In this document: positions 53,781-62,466 of the stretch, piece by piece
Numbering within the stretch: position 1 is the first letter of the stretch
Layout: each line of letters starts with the position of its first letter
Assembly: GCA_022826725.1 (NCBI GenBank)
Contig: JAJDUF010000006.1
Span: forward strand, 149,519-213,518
Origin: Chloroflexota bacterium
GTDB lineage: Bacteria > Chloroflexota > UBA11872 > UBA12225 > JAJDUF01
Length of the DNA: 64,000 nt
Direction: 5' to 3'
Made by a program: the position numbers and the translations under genes
The notes under the pieces: generated by a model
The model's database searches: none
Seen by the model: only the letters and a program-made list of their open reading frames with translations
What the model was told of the DNA's origin: nothing

Positions 53781-54980
53781 CTGAAGGTCTGCCTCGTTTC
53801 CAACCTCTTCCCCCCGGACATCGGTGGCCCGGCGACCTACGTGCCCAAGCTCGCGGCCAGTCTGCGCGAGCGCGGCCATCGAGTGCGGATTGTGGCCGGA
53901 GCGCCGCCGGACTACCGACCCGAGGCCGGCGACGAGTGGTCGGCGCTGACCACGAGGGTATCGCGCGGCTTACCCTTGCCCCAGCGCATGGCCCGTTTTC
54001 TCATCGCCGTGCTACGGGTGGTCAGGTCGGCCGACGTGCTGTACGTGAACGGGCTGGCCGGCCCGGAAATGGCTGCGGTTGTAGCGGGACGGCTACTCGG
54101 CCGGCCGGTGGTGCTGAAGATCGTGGGGGACAACGCCTGGGAGCTGGCGCTGCGACGCGGTTGGACGACGGCGGGGATTGACGAGTTCCAACGCCTACCG
54201 GCCGGCCCACACGTGCGGCTCGTGCGCGGTCTCGTGCGGCGGTTCGCGCGGCTGGTGACCAAACTGATCGTGCCGAGTGAGTACCTGAAACGCCTGGTGA
54301 TCGGCTGGGGGGTCTCGCCCGACAACGTGGTGGTCATCAGGAACGCGCTCGCGGTTGATGATCTCCCTGCTCCCCATGGGAGTGGGGCCGATGGTGAGGG
54401 CAAAAGCGCGGCCCGCGCCCGTTTGGCGCTCGGTACGGGCCGCGTGGTGATGACCTGCGCGCGCCTGTACCCGTGGAAGAACCTAGAATTTCTCATTCGC
54501 CTGGTGCCGGACCTGCCACCCGACGTGAACCTGGTGATTGTCGGCGACGGGCCGGAGCGCGAGCGGCTGGAGCGGGAGGCCGTCGCCGCCGGCGTGCCGG
54601 AGCGAGTGTGCTTTGCCGGCAGCGTCTCGCAGGCTGCTGTCCAGCAGTATCTCCGGGCAGCCGACGTATTCACGCTGCACACGCGCTATGAGGGGCTGTC
54701 ACACGTCATGCTGGAGGCGATGCACGCCGGCACACCGATTGTGGCCTCGGACGTGGGGGGGAATGCCGAGGTGATCGAGTCCGGTCGCAACGGCCTCTTG
54801 GTGCCGCTGGACGACCGGGCGACGACGCTCGCTACGCTGCGTCGTTTGCTCGACGATCCGGCTGAGGGAGCGCAGCTGGCCGCGGCTGCCCAAGTGGACG
54901 TGCGGGCCTATCGCTGGGACGTACTCCTGGACCGGACCATCGCCACGCTGGCGAGCATGGTAGCCTCTCGCAAAGAGTGA
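53781..54980 (+). CDS. Glycosyltransferase family 4 protein with CTG start
   Basis: A 399-residue GT-B glycosyltransferase. The expected N-terminal strand (KVCLVSNLFPPDIGGPATY) lies before the first ATG/GTG of the frame: it starts at CTG 53781, with AAGGA 8 bases upstream and a stop codon (TGA, 53766) not far before. No ATG, GTG or TTG occurs between. The GTG at 53841 would remove the whole first strand. The C-terminal half has RYEGLSHVMLEAMHAGTPIVASDVGGNAEVIE, the nucleotide-sugar EX7E site. Confidence 0.85.
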   Translation: MKVCLVSNLFPPDIGGPATYVPKLAASLRERGHRVRIVAGAPPDYRPEAGDEWSALTTRVSRGLPLPQRMARFLIAVLRVVRSADVLYVNGLAGPEMAAVVAGRLLGRPVVLKIVGDNAWELALRRGWTTAGIDEFQRLPAGPHVRLVRGLVRRFARLVTKLIVPSEYLKRLVIGWGVSPDNVVVIRNALAVDDLPAPHGSGADGEGKSAARARLALGTGRVVMTCARLYPWKNLEFLIRLVPDLPPDVNLVIVGDGPERERLEREAVAAGVPERVCFAGSVSQAAVQQYLRAADVFTLHTRYEGLSHVMLEAMHAGTPIVASDVGGNAEVIESGRNGLLVPLDDRATTLATLRRLLDDPAEGAQLAAAAQVDVRAYRWDVLLDRTIATLASMVASRKE

Positions 54981-55003
54981 TCTTCGCGGAAGGACCGGGA
55001 CAG

Positions 55004-55081
55004 GCCTCACCCCCCGGCCCCCTCTCCATCGCGGAGCGATAGAGAGGGGGAGTAGATTCCCGCTTTCGCGGGAATGACGAG
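55004..55081. repeat. Dispersed palindromic repeats R1 plus R4 (compound copy)
   Basis: CCTCACCCCCCGGCCCCC with a CTCTCCATCGC-GGAGCGATAGAGAG stem, then TTCCCGC-TTTC-GCGGGAATGACG. Same order as at 34578-34688. It lies between the two glycosyltransferase genes. Confidence 0.8.
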
Positions 55082-55156
55082 TTATGCAAAGGTCTCCGAA
55101 AGCGGGAATGGCGCGAGGGTGAGGCGGGCGCTGCCGTATGACGAACGGGAAAATGG

Positions 55157-56254
55157 ATGAACCTGCTCTTTGTTACGCAGAGCTACGATGCCGATAGCAC
55201 GATCCTCGGTGTCACGGCGGACTGGGTACATGCCCTAGCGCGGCGCTGTCGCTCCGTGCATGTCCTCGCCCAGCAGGCCGGCAGGCGGCCGTCCGATGCG
55301 CCCCCGAACGTGACCGTCCGCTCGCTGGGCAAGGAGCAGGGAGCCTCCCGACAGCGGCAGCTCGGGCGCCTGCTCGGAACGTTGGGCAACCTGGTCCTCA
55401 AGGCGCCACCAAGGGAGCGAGCTACGGCGATCTTTGTCCATATGGTGCCGCGCTACGCGGCGCTCGCGGCGCCGCTGGCAAAGCTCCGGCGGGTGCCGCT
55501 CGTGCTGTGGTACGCGCAGGGTGGGGTCACCCGCGACCTGCACATCGCACATCGCCTCGTTGACCGTGTTGTGAGCGCGTCGCGCCGGAGCTATCCGTTG
55601 GGTGCTGACCGGCTGACGGTCGTGGGACACGGCATTGACACCGCGCGCTATGCTCCGCTGCCGTCGCTCCCCTCACCCGATGACGGCCCCTTGCTCCTCA
55701 GCGTCGGACGCCTCTCGCCGGCCAAGGACCACGAGACGACCATCGAGGCGCTGGCCACGCTGCACGCTCAGGCCGGCACGGCGGCGCCGCCGATCCTCCG
55801 CATCTGTGGCGCGCCGCTCTATCCGTCCGACGAAGCCTATGCGGAGCGTCTGCGGCGCCGCGTGGGCGAGCTAGGACTTGAGCAGGCGGTGCAGTTTGCC
55901 GGGAACGTGCCGTATGCGGCGATGCCGGCCGAGTACCGGCGCGCGGCGGTTTGCCTGCACACGAGCCGCACGGGCAGCCTGGACAAAGCGGCGCTGGAGC
56001 CGCTGGCCTGCGGGGTGCCGGTCGTGACCAGCAATCCGGCCGTGCAGCAGGAATTGGCGGCGTGGGGCGAGCGCCTGTCCTTCCCAGTGGGTGATGCGGC
56101 CCGGCTCGCCGAGCGCGTGCAGGGCGTGTTGACCTGGACGGCGGGTGAGCGGGCGGCAGCGGCGGCGACCATGCGCCGGCTGGTGGTGCAGCGGCATAGT
56201 CTGGAGCAGTGGGCGGATCGGGTCGTCGCGCTGCTGGGTACGCTGGGCGGGTAG
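55157..56254 (+). CDS. Glycosyltransferase family 4 protein
   Basis: A 365-residue GT-B fold enzyme. N-terminal strand MNLLFVTQSYDADSTILG; donor-binding half with LLLSVGRLSPAKDHETTIEAL, VQFAGNVPYAAMPAEYRRA and SRTGSLDKAALEPLACGVPVV, where the usual E(x7)E is represented by D-K-A-A-L-E-P-L. Together with the CTG-start gene it would extend a surface polysaccharide or lipid-linked sugar. Well separated from that gene by a compound repeat. Confidence 0.87.
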   Translation: MNLLFVTQSYDADSTILGVTADWVHALARRCRSVHVLAQQAGRRPSDAPPNVTVRSLGKEQGASRQRQLGRLLGTLGNLVLKAPPRERATAIFVHMVPRYAALAAPLAKLRRVPLVLWYAQGGVTRDLHIAHRLVDRVVSASRRSYPLGADRLTVVGHGIDTARYAPLPSLPSPDDGPLLLSVGRLSPAKDHETTIEALATLHAQAGTAAPPILRICGAPLYPSDEAYAERLRRRVGELGLEQAVQFAGNVPYAAMPAEYRRAAVCLHTSRTGSLDKAALEPLACGVPVVTSNPAVQQELAAWGERLSFPVGDAARLAERVQGVLTWTAGERAAAAATMRRLVVQRHSLEQWADRVVALLGTLGG

Positions 56255-56344
56255 AGAAAAGCCAACAGCCGTCAGCATTCAGCGATCAGCCCGCCGCCGG
56301 CAACGCAATCCCTTGACGCTGAGGCCTAGCGGCTGGCCGCGATT

Positions 56345-57865
56345 TCACTCGGCGTTGTCGGCAGTGACCTGATCGAATAGGCTGACGACCGCTTTGGACG
56401 GCGCGGGTGTGAGGAGCGTGACGGCAATGGCCACCGGGATGGCAATGATGAAGCCGGGTGCGGCCGGCTGAATGTCCATGATCCCGCCGGGGCCGCCGGA
56501 GAAGTATCCCCATACGGAGGCTGTTGCCGTGCCGGTGATGACCGAGGCGAGCGCACCCCAGATATTAAAACGACGCCAATAGAGGGCCAGGATGGTAACG
56601 GGGCCGAAAGCGGCTCCCATGCCACCCCAAGCGTACTCAACGAGCGTGAGGACCGATTCCGGGTTGCCGATGGCCAGCCCGGCGGCGATTGCGCCGATGA
56701 CCACGAGCAGGATGCGGCCAAGCCACACGCGGCCATAGGCTCCGGCCGCATAGAGGTAGCGCATCCGATAGGCGTAGCGCCTGATGAATGGCAGGTCGTC
56801 GGTGGCGACTGCGGAGGCCAGCAGCAGTTGCGAGTCGGCCGTACTCATGATTGCCGCGACGACCCCGGTCAGGAGCAGGCCGATGAAAATAGGGTGAAAG
56901 AACACTTGTGTGACCACGAAGTAGAGCCGCTCCGCGTCCTCGAGCACTTCCGTCAACTGACCGGCTTCCGTGAGCGCGGGTAGGCCGAATAGCCCCAGCA
57001 AGAGGCCGCAGGCGAGCATGACAACGACCCACGCCGTGCCGATGGCGCGGCCGGCCGGAATCTTCGCTTCGCTTTCCACTGCCATGTACCGCTGCAGCAC
57101 TCGCTGGGCGCCAAAGGTGCCGAGTCCCCAGCCGAAGGCGGAGAGGAAGAAGAACAAGCCCAACGGCTCACCCACGGGTGTGGTCAGTGGATTCCAGTAG
57201 GTGGGTGACACGCCGCTTGAGGTGCCAAAGAGGTCACTTGTGGCAAAGACCAGCGTGAGCGGCAGGATAATGAAGCCGGCCAACATGATGAGGGCTTGAA
57301 ATACGTCGGTCCTGGAGACTGCCACAAAGCCGCCGATGAAGGTGTAGGAGGCGACGGCAATCAGGGTGATGACGATGCCGACGGTGTCATTGATTCCGAA
57401 TACCGACTCCAAGAGTTTGGCGCCGGCAATCAGGCCGGAGCTGACGTAGAAGACGATGAAGAAGATGGTGATACCACCGGCGAGGGTCCGCATGGCGCCC
57501 GTCTTGTCGGCAAAACGCTTCTCGAGGAACTCCGGGAGCGTGAGCGACTCCTCGGCGGCAACCGTGTAGCGGCGCAGCCTCGTGGCCAGCAGCTTCCAGG
57601 TGAGCCAGAAGCAGAGGCCCAGACTGGCCAGTATCCACACGGAGATCATGCCTTGGGTGAAGGCGATGGCCGGGATGACGAGCATGGTGCCGGCGCTGGC
57701 CGAGGAGGAACCGGCGCTCAAGGCCATGGTGAAGGCGCTCATCCGCCGGCCGCCCAGCACATAGTCCGACATCTCCCGTATCTGACGGGAGCGCACGACC
57801 GCGATGCCAATGAGCACCGCAAAGTAGGCAACGAAGACGAACGGTATCCAGTACAGGCTGGACAT
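56345..57865 (-). CDS. Sodium:solute symporter (SSS family, PutP-like)
   Basis: A 506-residue, about 13-helix transporter. Signature regions include VLGGRRMSAFTMALSAGSSSASAG, WLTWKLLATRLR, GGFVAVSRTDVFQALIML and GVVAAIMSTADSQLLLASA (the family Na+-site motif). Family members take up proline, pantothenate, sugars or carboxylates with Na+. I start at ATG 57865; the frame opens at 57967. The 3' end is separated from the glycosyltransferase gene by 90 bp; the upstream side has repeat-filled DNA. Confidence 0.92.
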   Translation of the reverse strand: MSSLYWIPFVFVAYFAVLIGIAVVRSRQIREMSDYVLGGRRMSAFTMALSAGSSSASAGTMLVIPAIAFTQGMISVWILASLGLCFWLTWKLLATRLRRYTVAAEESLTLPEFLEKRFADKTGAMRTLAGGITIFFIVFYVSSGLIAGAKLLESVFGINDTVGIVITLIAVASYTFIGGFVAVSRTDVFQALIMLAGFIILPLTLVFATSDLFGTSSGVSPTYWNPLTTPVGEPLGLFFFLSAFGWGLGTFGAQRVLQRYMAVESEAKIPAGRAIGTAWVVVMLACGLLLGLFGLPALTEAGQLTEVLEDAERLYFVVTQVFFHPIFIGLLLTGVVAAIMSTADSQLLLASAVATDDLPFIRRYAYRMRYLYAAGAYGRVWLGRILLVVIGAIAAGLAIGNPESVLTLVEYAWGGMGAAFGPVTILALYWRRFNIWGALASVITGTATASVWGYFSGGPGGIMDIQPAAPGFIIAIPVAIAVTLLTPAPSKAVVSLFDQVTADNAE

Positions 57866-58237
57866 CAGACCGATACCCCCTCTCGGAATGCCCGGACATC
57901 TGGACTGATGGTATGGGATCGCAGCGGCTGCGATGCTGAGTGTAGGGTATTCCGCCGCCGCCCGCACCTCAGCCTGGTCGGTATACCCGGCTTCCTCCTG
58001 ACAGGGGTGGGTTTTTTGTCTAGGGGTAGTTTGGACCTAACCCCCGGCCCCTTCCCTGTAGGGAAGGGGAGTGATGGCGGTGCCGGTCCGTCGCTGCCGG
58101 CCAGGCGGCGGGCGCACCATGTTGCGCCCCTACGGCTTTGCCCGTATCTATCCCAGTCAGCCGGCCTCCGCTCCGGCGTGGAGCGATAGAGAGGGGGTGG
58201 CTACTGCTCTCACCCCGGCCCTCTCCTTGTCGGCGCC
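57866..58237. other. Intergenic stretch with R1 and R3 repeats
   Basis: 372 bp without a gene, between two minus-strand genes. Contains an R1 unit (58035-58072), an R3 half-palindrome (58119-58136) and a C-rich R1 remnant (58170-58232). Confidence 0.6.
58035..58072. repeat. Dispersed palindromic repeat family R1
   Basis: CCTAACCCCCGGCCCC with a CTTCCCTGTAGGGAAG stem. Confidence 0.75.
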
Positions 58238-59731
58238 CTAGCCCCACGTAAAGCTAAAGAGCTTGGCTGCGCGGAGCTTGAAGTGGAGCACGACCGGGGC
58301 ACCCTCGGCGGTGCCGAGGTCCGAGGCGCCGTGCCAGCGCACCGTCTGCGCGAGCGAGTCGCCGTAGAGCGGGTCGCAGTCGGTTACCGCCCGTCCCGGC
58401 TGGCCGTGGATACCGACCCACACGCCACCGCCGCCTCGCGCCTGGAAGCTCACTCGCAGTTCGCGCCCGCGGGGCTGTACCGGGAACGTCCAGAACTCGC
58501 CCTCCTCGTCGGCAACGACCGCGCCGAGGCGGCCGCGAGGCCACCAAGCCCAGCCGGTACGGTTGGCCGCGATCACGTGGGGCCAGCGGGGGTACTTGTG
58601 GGGATAGGACGTGCCGGCATACAGCAGCCCCACGCGCTCGTCACCCAACGGGACCAGGCCGGTGCCGGCACCGAGAAACTCCGAGTCCCACTCTCCTGGC
58701 GTCCCCGGCTCGATGACCGCGCCCCCCGGCACCTCGTTCCACACGATGCCGTCGGCGCTGGCGTAGAGCCGAATGCGCGAAATCTGGTTCCAACGCTCGT
58801 AGAACATCGGGAACATCAGGTGGATGCTCGGCTCGTCGGGATACGACGTGCGGGCGTTGGTGTAGATGTCGTTCGAGGGGGACTCGTCGAGGCGGGGCCA
58901 CAGCAGCGGCTCGACCGGCGGCCACCGGCGAAAGTCGGCCGTCTCGGTGCGCCCTACCCAGCGGCGGCCCTGGAGGTACATGCGGGTATACAGCACGTAG
59001 CGCCCCAGCCAGGCGTCGTAGTAGGCCGTCGTGATCGTATCGGTGAAGTGCGTGAAGAGCGGCTCCGGGAGCAGCGTCCAGTCTAGGCCGTCCGGCGACA
59101 CGGCACCGTAGGCACAGGTGAACTTGCCCGGTCGCAGCCGCACGTCTTGGTAGCGCGGGTGAAGGGCACGATACTCGGCCCAGCGCCGGTCGAACTCGTC
59201 TGGCGGCACGTGTGCCATGAATACCAGCTTGTACCGCTCGCCGGCCGGGGCACTCGGGTCCTTGAAGACCGTGAAGCCGTCGAAGTTGTGCTGGCCGCGC
59301 TCCGGGGGGACGCCAAAGAAGGCGTTGTTCCGAGTGCTGCCGGCGATCTCATAGCGGCCGAACGTCGGGAGTTTCCACGTGAAACCATCGTCGGACTCGG
59401 CGTAGTGCCCGTGCTTGCCCACCCAGTACCAGAGGCGATACCGCCCGCCCTCATAGAGCAGGGCGTTGATGCCGATGTCCTGGTCCAGTGGCCCGATCTT
59501 CTGCGCCGGCTGTGCCTCTAGGCGGATGCCGTGCGGCTGGCGCCGCGAGCGGTACCTGGCCAGCATTGCGGCGGCGTCCGGGGCCGGCGGCGACTCCACG
59601 CCCGGCTTGGTGGGCAGCGGCTCGCCGCCCGGCGCTACCCATTCCAGGTCACCGGGGTCAATATGGCGAAAGTCGGTAAAGAGGTACGTCTGCTGATCGG
59701 ACAAGAGCCGCCATTCGATGCTTGTAGCCAT
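58238..59731 (-). CDS. Beta-propeller glycoside hydrolase-like protein
   Basis: A 497-residue protein with repeated propeller blades (YRLWYWVGKHGHYAESDDGFTW, DGFTVFKDPSAPAGERYKLVF, GLDWTLLPEP, YVLYTRMYLQGRRWVGRTETADFRRW). This pattern is typical of five-bladed GH32/GH43/GH68-type relatives. The C-terminal 120 residues form a beta-sandwich-like region. No secretion signal is visible. Acidic catalytic residues cannot be placed with certainty, so it may be an active glycosidase or a non-catalytic sugar binder. Confidence 0.75.
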   Translation of the reverse strand: MATSIEWRLLSDQQTYLFTDFRHIDPGDLEWVAPGGEPLPTKPGVESPPAPDAAAMLARYRSRRQPHGIRLEAQPAQKIGPLDQDIGINALLYEGGRYRLWYWVGKHGHYAESDDGFTWKLPTFGRYEIAGSTRNNAFFGVPPERGQHNFDGFTVFKDPSAPAGERYKLVFMAHVPPDEFDRRWAEYRALHPRYQDVRLRPGKFTCAYGAVSPDGLDWTLLPEPLFTHFTDTITTAYYDAWLGRYVLYTRMYLQGRRWVGRTETADFRRWPPVEPLLWPRLDESPSNDIYTNARTSYPDEPSIHLMFPMFYERWNQISRIRLYASADGIVWNEVPGGAVIEPGTPGEWDSEFLGAGTGLVPLGDERVGLLYAGTSYPHKYPRWPHVIAANRTGWAWWPRGRLGAVVADEEGEFWTFPVQPRGRELRVSFQARGGGGVWVGIHGQPGRAVTDCDPLYGDSLAQTVRWHGASDLGTAEGAPVVLHFKLRAAKLFSFTWG

Positions 59732-59859
59732 GATTCCTCCCGTGGCGCTATGGTAGCGCAGGCTGGGCCGAGCGCTTGCCGGCGCTCCGGTGCTCGACTA
59801 GCATAGGCCATGTATGACAGGGCAGCCCGCCGGGGGGAAGCGGAAGGAGACAAATCGCC

Positions 59860-60894
59860 ATGGCAGAGCAAACTCGCCTCGCGCTGATCGGCTGCGGGGG
59901 CAACATGACCAACGCGCACCTCCCGCGCCTACTCGCGCAGGATGAGGTCAGCATCGTCGCGTTGGTGGACCCGGTGACGGCGACCACGGAGGCGCTGCGG
60001 GAGCGTCAACCGGCGCTCGCTGCCGCGGCCACGTTCAGCGACCACGAGGAGATGCTCGACGCTGTGCAGCCCGATGGGGTGGTGATCTCCTCGCCGCACG
60101 CGCTCCACCATCCGCAGATCATCGCTGCGTTGCGTGCCGGGGTACACGTGCTGGTGGAGAAGCCGATGGTCAACACGGCTGAGGAGGCGGCCGAGGTCAT
60201 CGCCGCACGCGACGAAACGGGCAAGATCGTGATGGTCTCGTACCAGCGGCGGTTCGAGCCGAGCGTCCAGCAGATGAAGCAGATCATCAGCACCGGTGGC
60301 ATCGGCGACGTGGAGTTTGTTACGGCGCAGCTGTATCAGGCGTGGTATACGAACAACCTGGGCCGTATCCAGCGCACCGGGGCATCGTGGCGGGTGCAGC
60401 AGCAGCTTTCGGGCGGTGGTCAGCTCAACGACTCCGGGAGCCATCTGGTTGACCTCGTGCTCCACCTCGTGGGCCTGGCGCCGACACGTGTGACCGCAGC
60501 GCAGCAGTATTTCACGCTGGAAGTGGACGTGAATTCGGCGATCATGGCCGAGTTCGAGGGCGGGGCTATCGCAACCATCGCCATTGGCGGCAACGTGCAT
60601 GGCGGCGGGATGGACATCACCATCGCCGGCAGCGAGGGCACGCTGCACTACCGGACCGTGGGGCAGGGGCCGCGCCAGCCGTGGGTGGAGTGGCAGCGGG
60701 CCGACCACGCCGAGCCGCTCACCCTCCCCACCTCACCGCCAGCGACCAGCCCCGACCACCACTTCGTGGACGTGATCCGCGGTCGGACGGCGCTGGCCGG
60801 CGCGACGGCGGAAGACGGTCGGCGGGTGGTGCAGCTCTCCGCAGCCGTCTGGCGCTCGGCCGAGACGGGGGTGCCGGCAGTGGTCGGCGGCTAG
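59860..60894 (+). CDS. Gfo/Idh/MocA family oxidoreductase
   Basis: A 344-residue dehydrogenase: TRLALIGCGGNMTNAHLP, VALVDPVTATTEAL, EKPMVNTAEEA (catalytic Lys) and GQLNDSGSHLVDLVLHL in the C-terminal domain. Purine-rich GGAAGGAGA precedes the ATG. It is divergent from the beta-propeller gene, sharing a 128-bp control region, so both may answer the same substrate. Confidence 0.93.
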   Translation: MAEQTRLALIGCGGNMTNAHLPRLLAQDEVSIVALVDPVTATTEALRERQPALAAAATFSDHEEMLDAVQPDGVVISSPHALHHPQIIAALRAGVHVLVEKPMVNTAEEAAEVIAARDETGKIVMVSYQRRFEPSVQQMKQIISTGGIGDVEFVTAQLYQAWYTNNLGRIQRTGASWRVQQQLSGGGQLNDSGSHLVDLVLHLVGLAPTRVTAAQQYFTLEVDVNSAIMAEFEGGAIATIAIGGNVHGGGMDITIAGSEGTLHYRTVGQGPRQPWVEWQRADHAEPLTLPTSPPATSPDHHFVDVIRGRTALAGATAEDGRRVVQLSAAVWRSAETGVPAVVGG

Positions 60895-60999
60895 GGCATT
60901 CTTACAAAGCTCCGGCTGGCGGGAGGCAGGGTGGACCTAATCCCGGGCCCTTCCCTGGATGAAGGTTGCCAACTTAATCGGGTGGTGAGGAGATAGTTC

Positions 61000-61033
61000 C
61001 CCTATGGTCCCCCCGCTTCGCAGGGGGACGGGC
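61000..61033. repeat. Dispersed palindromic repeat family R2 (copy 6)
   Basis: CCCCTATGGTCCCCCC, GCTTCGC, AGGGGGACGGG. It is directly joined to the PhyH fragment at 61027-61082. Confidence 0.75.
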
Positions 61034-61082
61034 ACGGGCTGCAATCCCTCGAGGACGGGCACCAACTCTTTGGTGAACGAGG
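61027..61082 (-). pseudogene. Fragment of a PhyH dioxygenase gene
   Basis: About 56 bp matching the phyH gene at about 61887-61945 with few differences and the same orientation (encoding TKEFVPVPEGLQPVPV-like residues). It is a stray remnant next to an R2 repeat, probably left by recombination. Confidence 0.6.
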
Positions 61083-61110
61083 ATGCCCGCCAAGTAGTCG
61101 CTGCTCGTCA

Positions 61111-61449
61111 CTATTCTCTTTCGACGATTTCCGCTTGCATCAAGACATTAAGGTCGTACCTTCTCCCCAGATACCCTTGCAAGACAATGCTCTCTCCATC
61201 CATCAATGTAAGTGCCTCTTCTTCGTGGTCTTTAGAAAAGTCTACGTGAACAACATCGTCATCCGTAAGATCACTTAGAGGAACTATCGAGATGTCCTTG
61301 TCGGTGAAATCTTGAGAGAGCAGGTAGCCAAAAGTAAGTGCGGATTCCTGCTTCACATTGTAAATCCGCCCTTCCACTTCACACAATTCACCAAAGTCCT
61401 CTGCCCGAAAAGGCTTTGCTCCAAAAAGTCCGAGTATGAACTGCAACAT
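61111..61449 (-). CDS. Hypothetical acidic protein, lower GC than its surroundings
   Basis: A 112-residue protein starting at ATG 61449 (GGGAGG 10 bases upstream); the frame runs back to 61587 but those residues look spurious. Hydrophobic start (MLQFILGLFG), then an acidic region (LSDLTDDDVVHVDFSKDHEEEAL) and a C-terminal strand VLQGYLGRRYDLNVLMQ. Base composition is clearly more AT-rich than neighbours, suggesting recent acquisition. No family recognised. Confidence 0.55.
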   Translation of the reverse strand: MLQFILGLFGAKPFRAEDFGELCEVEGRIYNVKQESALTFGYLLSQDFTDKDISIVPLSDLTDDDVVHVDFSKDHEEEALTLMDGESIVLQGYLGRRYDLNVLMQAEIVERE

Positions 61450-61662
61450 TTCTGTGCCGCCTCCCTTTGGTAGTGTCTCAGTTTGAAATCCGGCGTTGGT
61501 CGGCGGGCACCAGTACTTGTCCCCCGGAGCGGGCAACACAAACGGAACATCCCTACTATAACCTATACATTTATCAAGGCGCAACATAGTAGACGTGGGG
61601 GGCGGGGCGGGACTCCCTCACAAGGGTAGGTTTTCCGCGGGGAGCCGCGGGCGGGGCAGACA

Positions 61663-62466
61663 TCAGCTATGGGGGGTGCCGCAGGGGCCGCCGCCGGTCG
61701 CCGTTGCTACGTCGAATTGGGTGGTGTCGAAGCGATGGAGGGGCTTGTAGCTGCGGGCAATCTCTTCCGCCGACGCGCCGACGTAGTGGCAAATGAAGGA
61801 GCGGCGGAAGCGGTCGGGGCTGCGATTTGGCTCCGAGCCGTGGATCAAGTTGCCGCCGAAGAACAGCACGTCACCGGCGTCGAGATCAACGGGCACGGGC
61901 TGCAACCCCTCGGGCACCGGCACGAATTCTTTGGTGAACGAGATGGTGGGATCGGCCTCTTCCGGGCAGAAGAGGTCCATGGCATGACTGCCGGGAACGA
62001 CGAATAGGCCGCCGTTTTCGCGGTCGGCGGGATCAACAGCAAGCCACGTGGCCAAGCACGTGTCCGGATAGGCCTTCAGGTAGAAGTTGTCCTGGTGGAG
62101 CGCCTGGCCCCGCGCCCCTGGCGGCTTCCAGTAGAACATGCTCTGGGCGGCGATGGGCGCCTCGCCCAACAGGGCTCGCAGATGCGGCTCCCAGCGGGGG
62201 CTGAGGAGGTATCGGAGAGCAGTACGGTTGACGCGGTGGGGCTGCATCATGCGGGGGTACAGCAAGAGCGGATCGGCGGTCTCGGCCGGGGACAGGGCAT
62301 GAAAACAGCCGGGTATCTCGCCCTGCGCGTGCAGGTCGTTGCAGGTAGCGATCAACTCTTGCAATTCGGCCCCAGCGAAGAGGCCCGGCACGACGGCATA
62401 GCCATCGCGGGCGAACGACGCGATCTGCTGCGGACTGAAGGGCGGCGCCGCAAGATCAACTGTCAT
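61663..62466 (-). CDS. Phytanoyl-CoA dioxygenase family protein
   Basis: A 267-residue Fe(II)/2-oxoglutarate oxygenase: His124/Asp126 in ALHQDNFYL, distal His209 in NLIHGSEPNRS, and Arg at about 220 for the 2-oxoglutarate carboxylate. NGGLFVVPGSH is the conserved middle strand. Probable role: hydroxylation of a small molecule or lipid. It overlaps the EamA transporter gene by 11 bp, suggesting import or export of its substrate or product. A fragment of it, or of a paralogue, lies at 61027-61082. Confidence 0.92.
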   Translation of the reverse strand: MTVDLAAPPFSPQQIASFARDGYAVVPGLFAGAELQELIATCNDLHAQGEIPGCFHALSPAETADPLLLYPRMMQPHRVNRTALRYLLSPRWEPHLRALLGEAPIAAQSMFYWKPPGARGQALHQDNFYLKAYPDTCLATWLAVDPADRENGGLFVVPGSHAMDLFCPEEADPTISFTKEFVPVPEGLQPVPVDLDAGDVLFFGGNLIHGSEPNRSPDRFRRSFICHYVGASAEEIARSYKPLHRFDTTQFDVATATGGGPCGTPHS

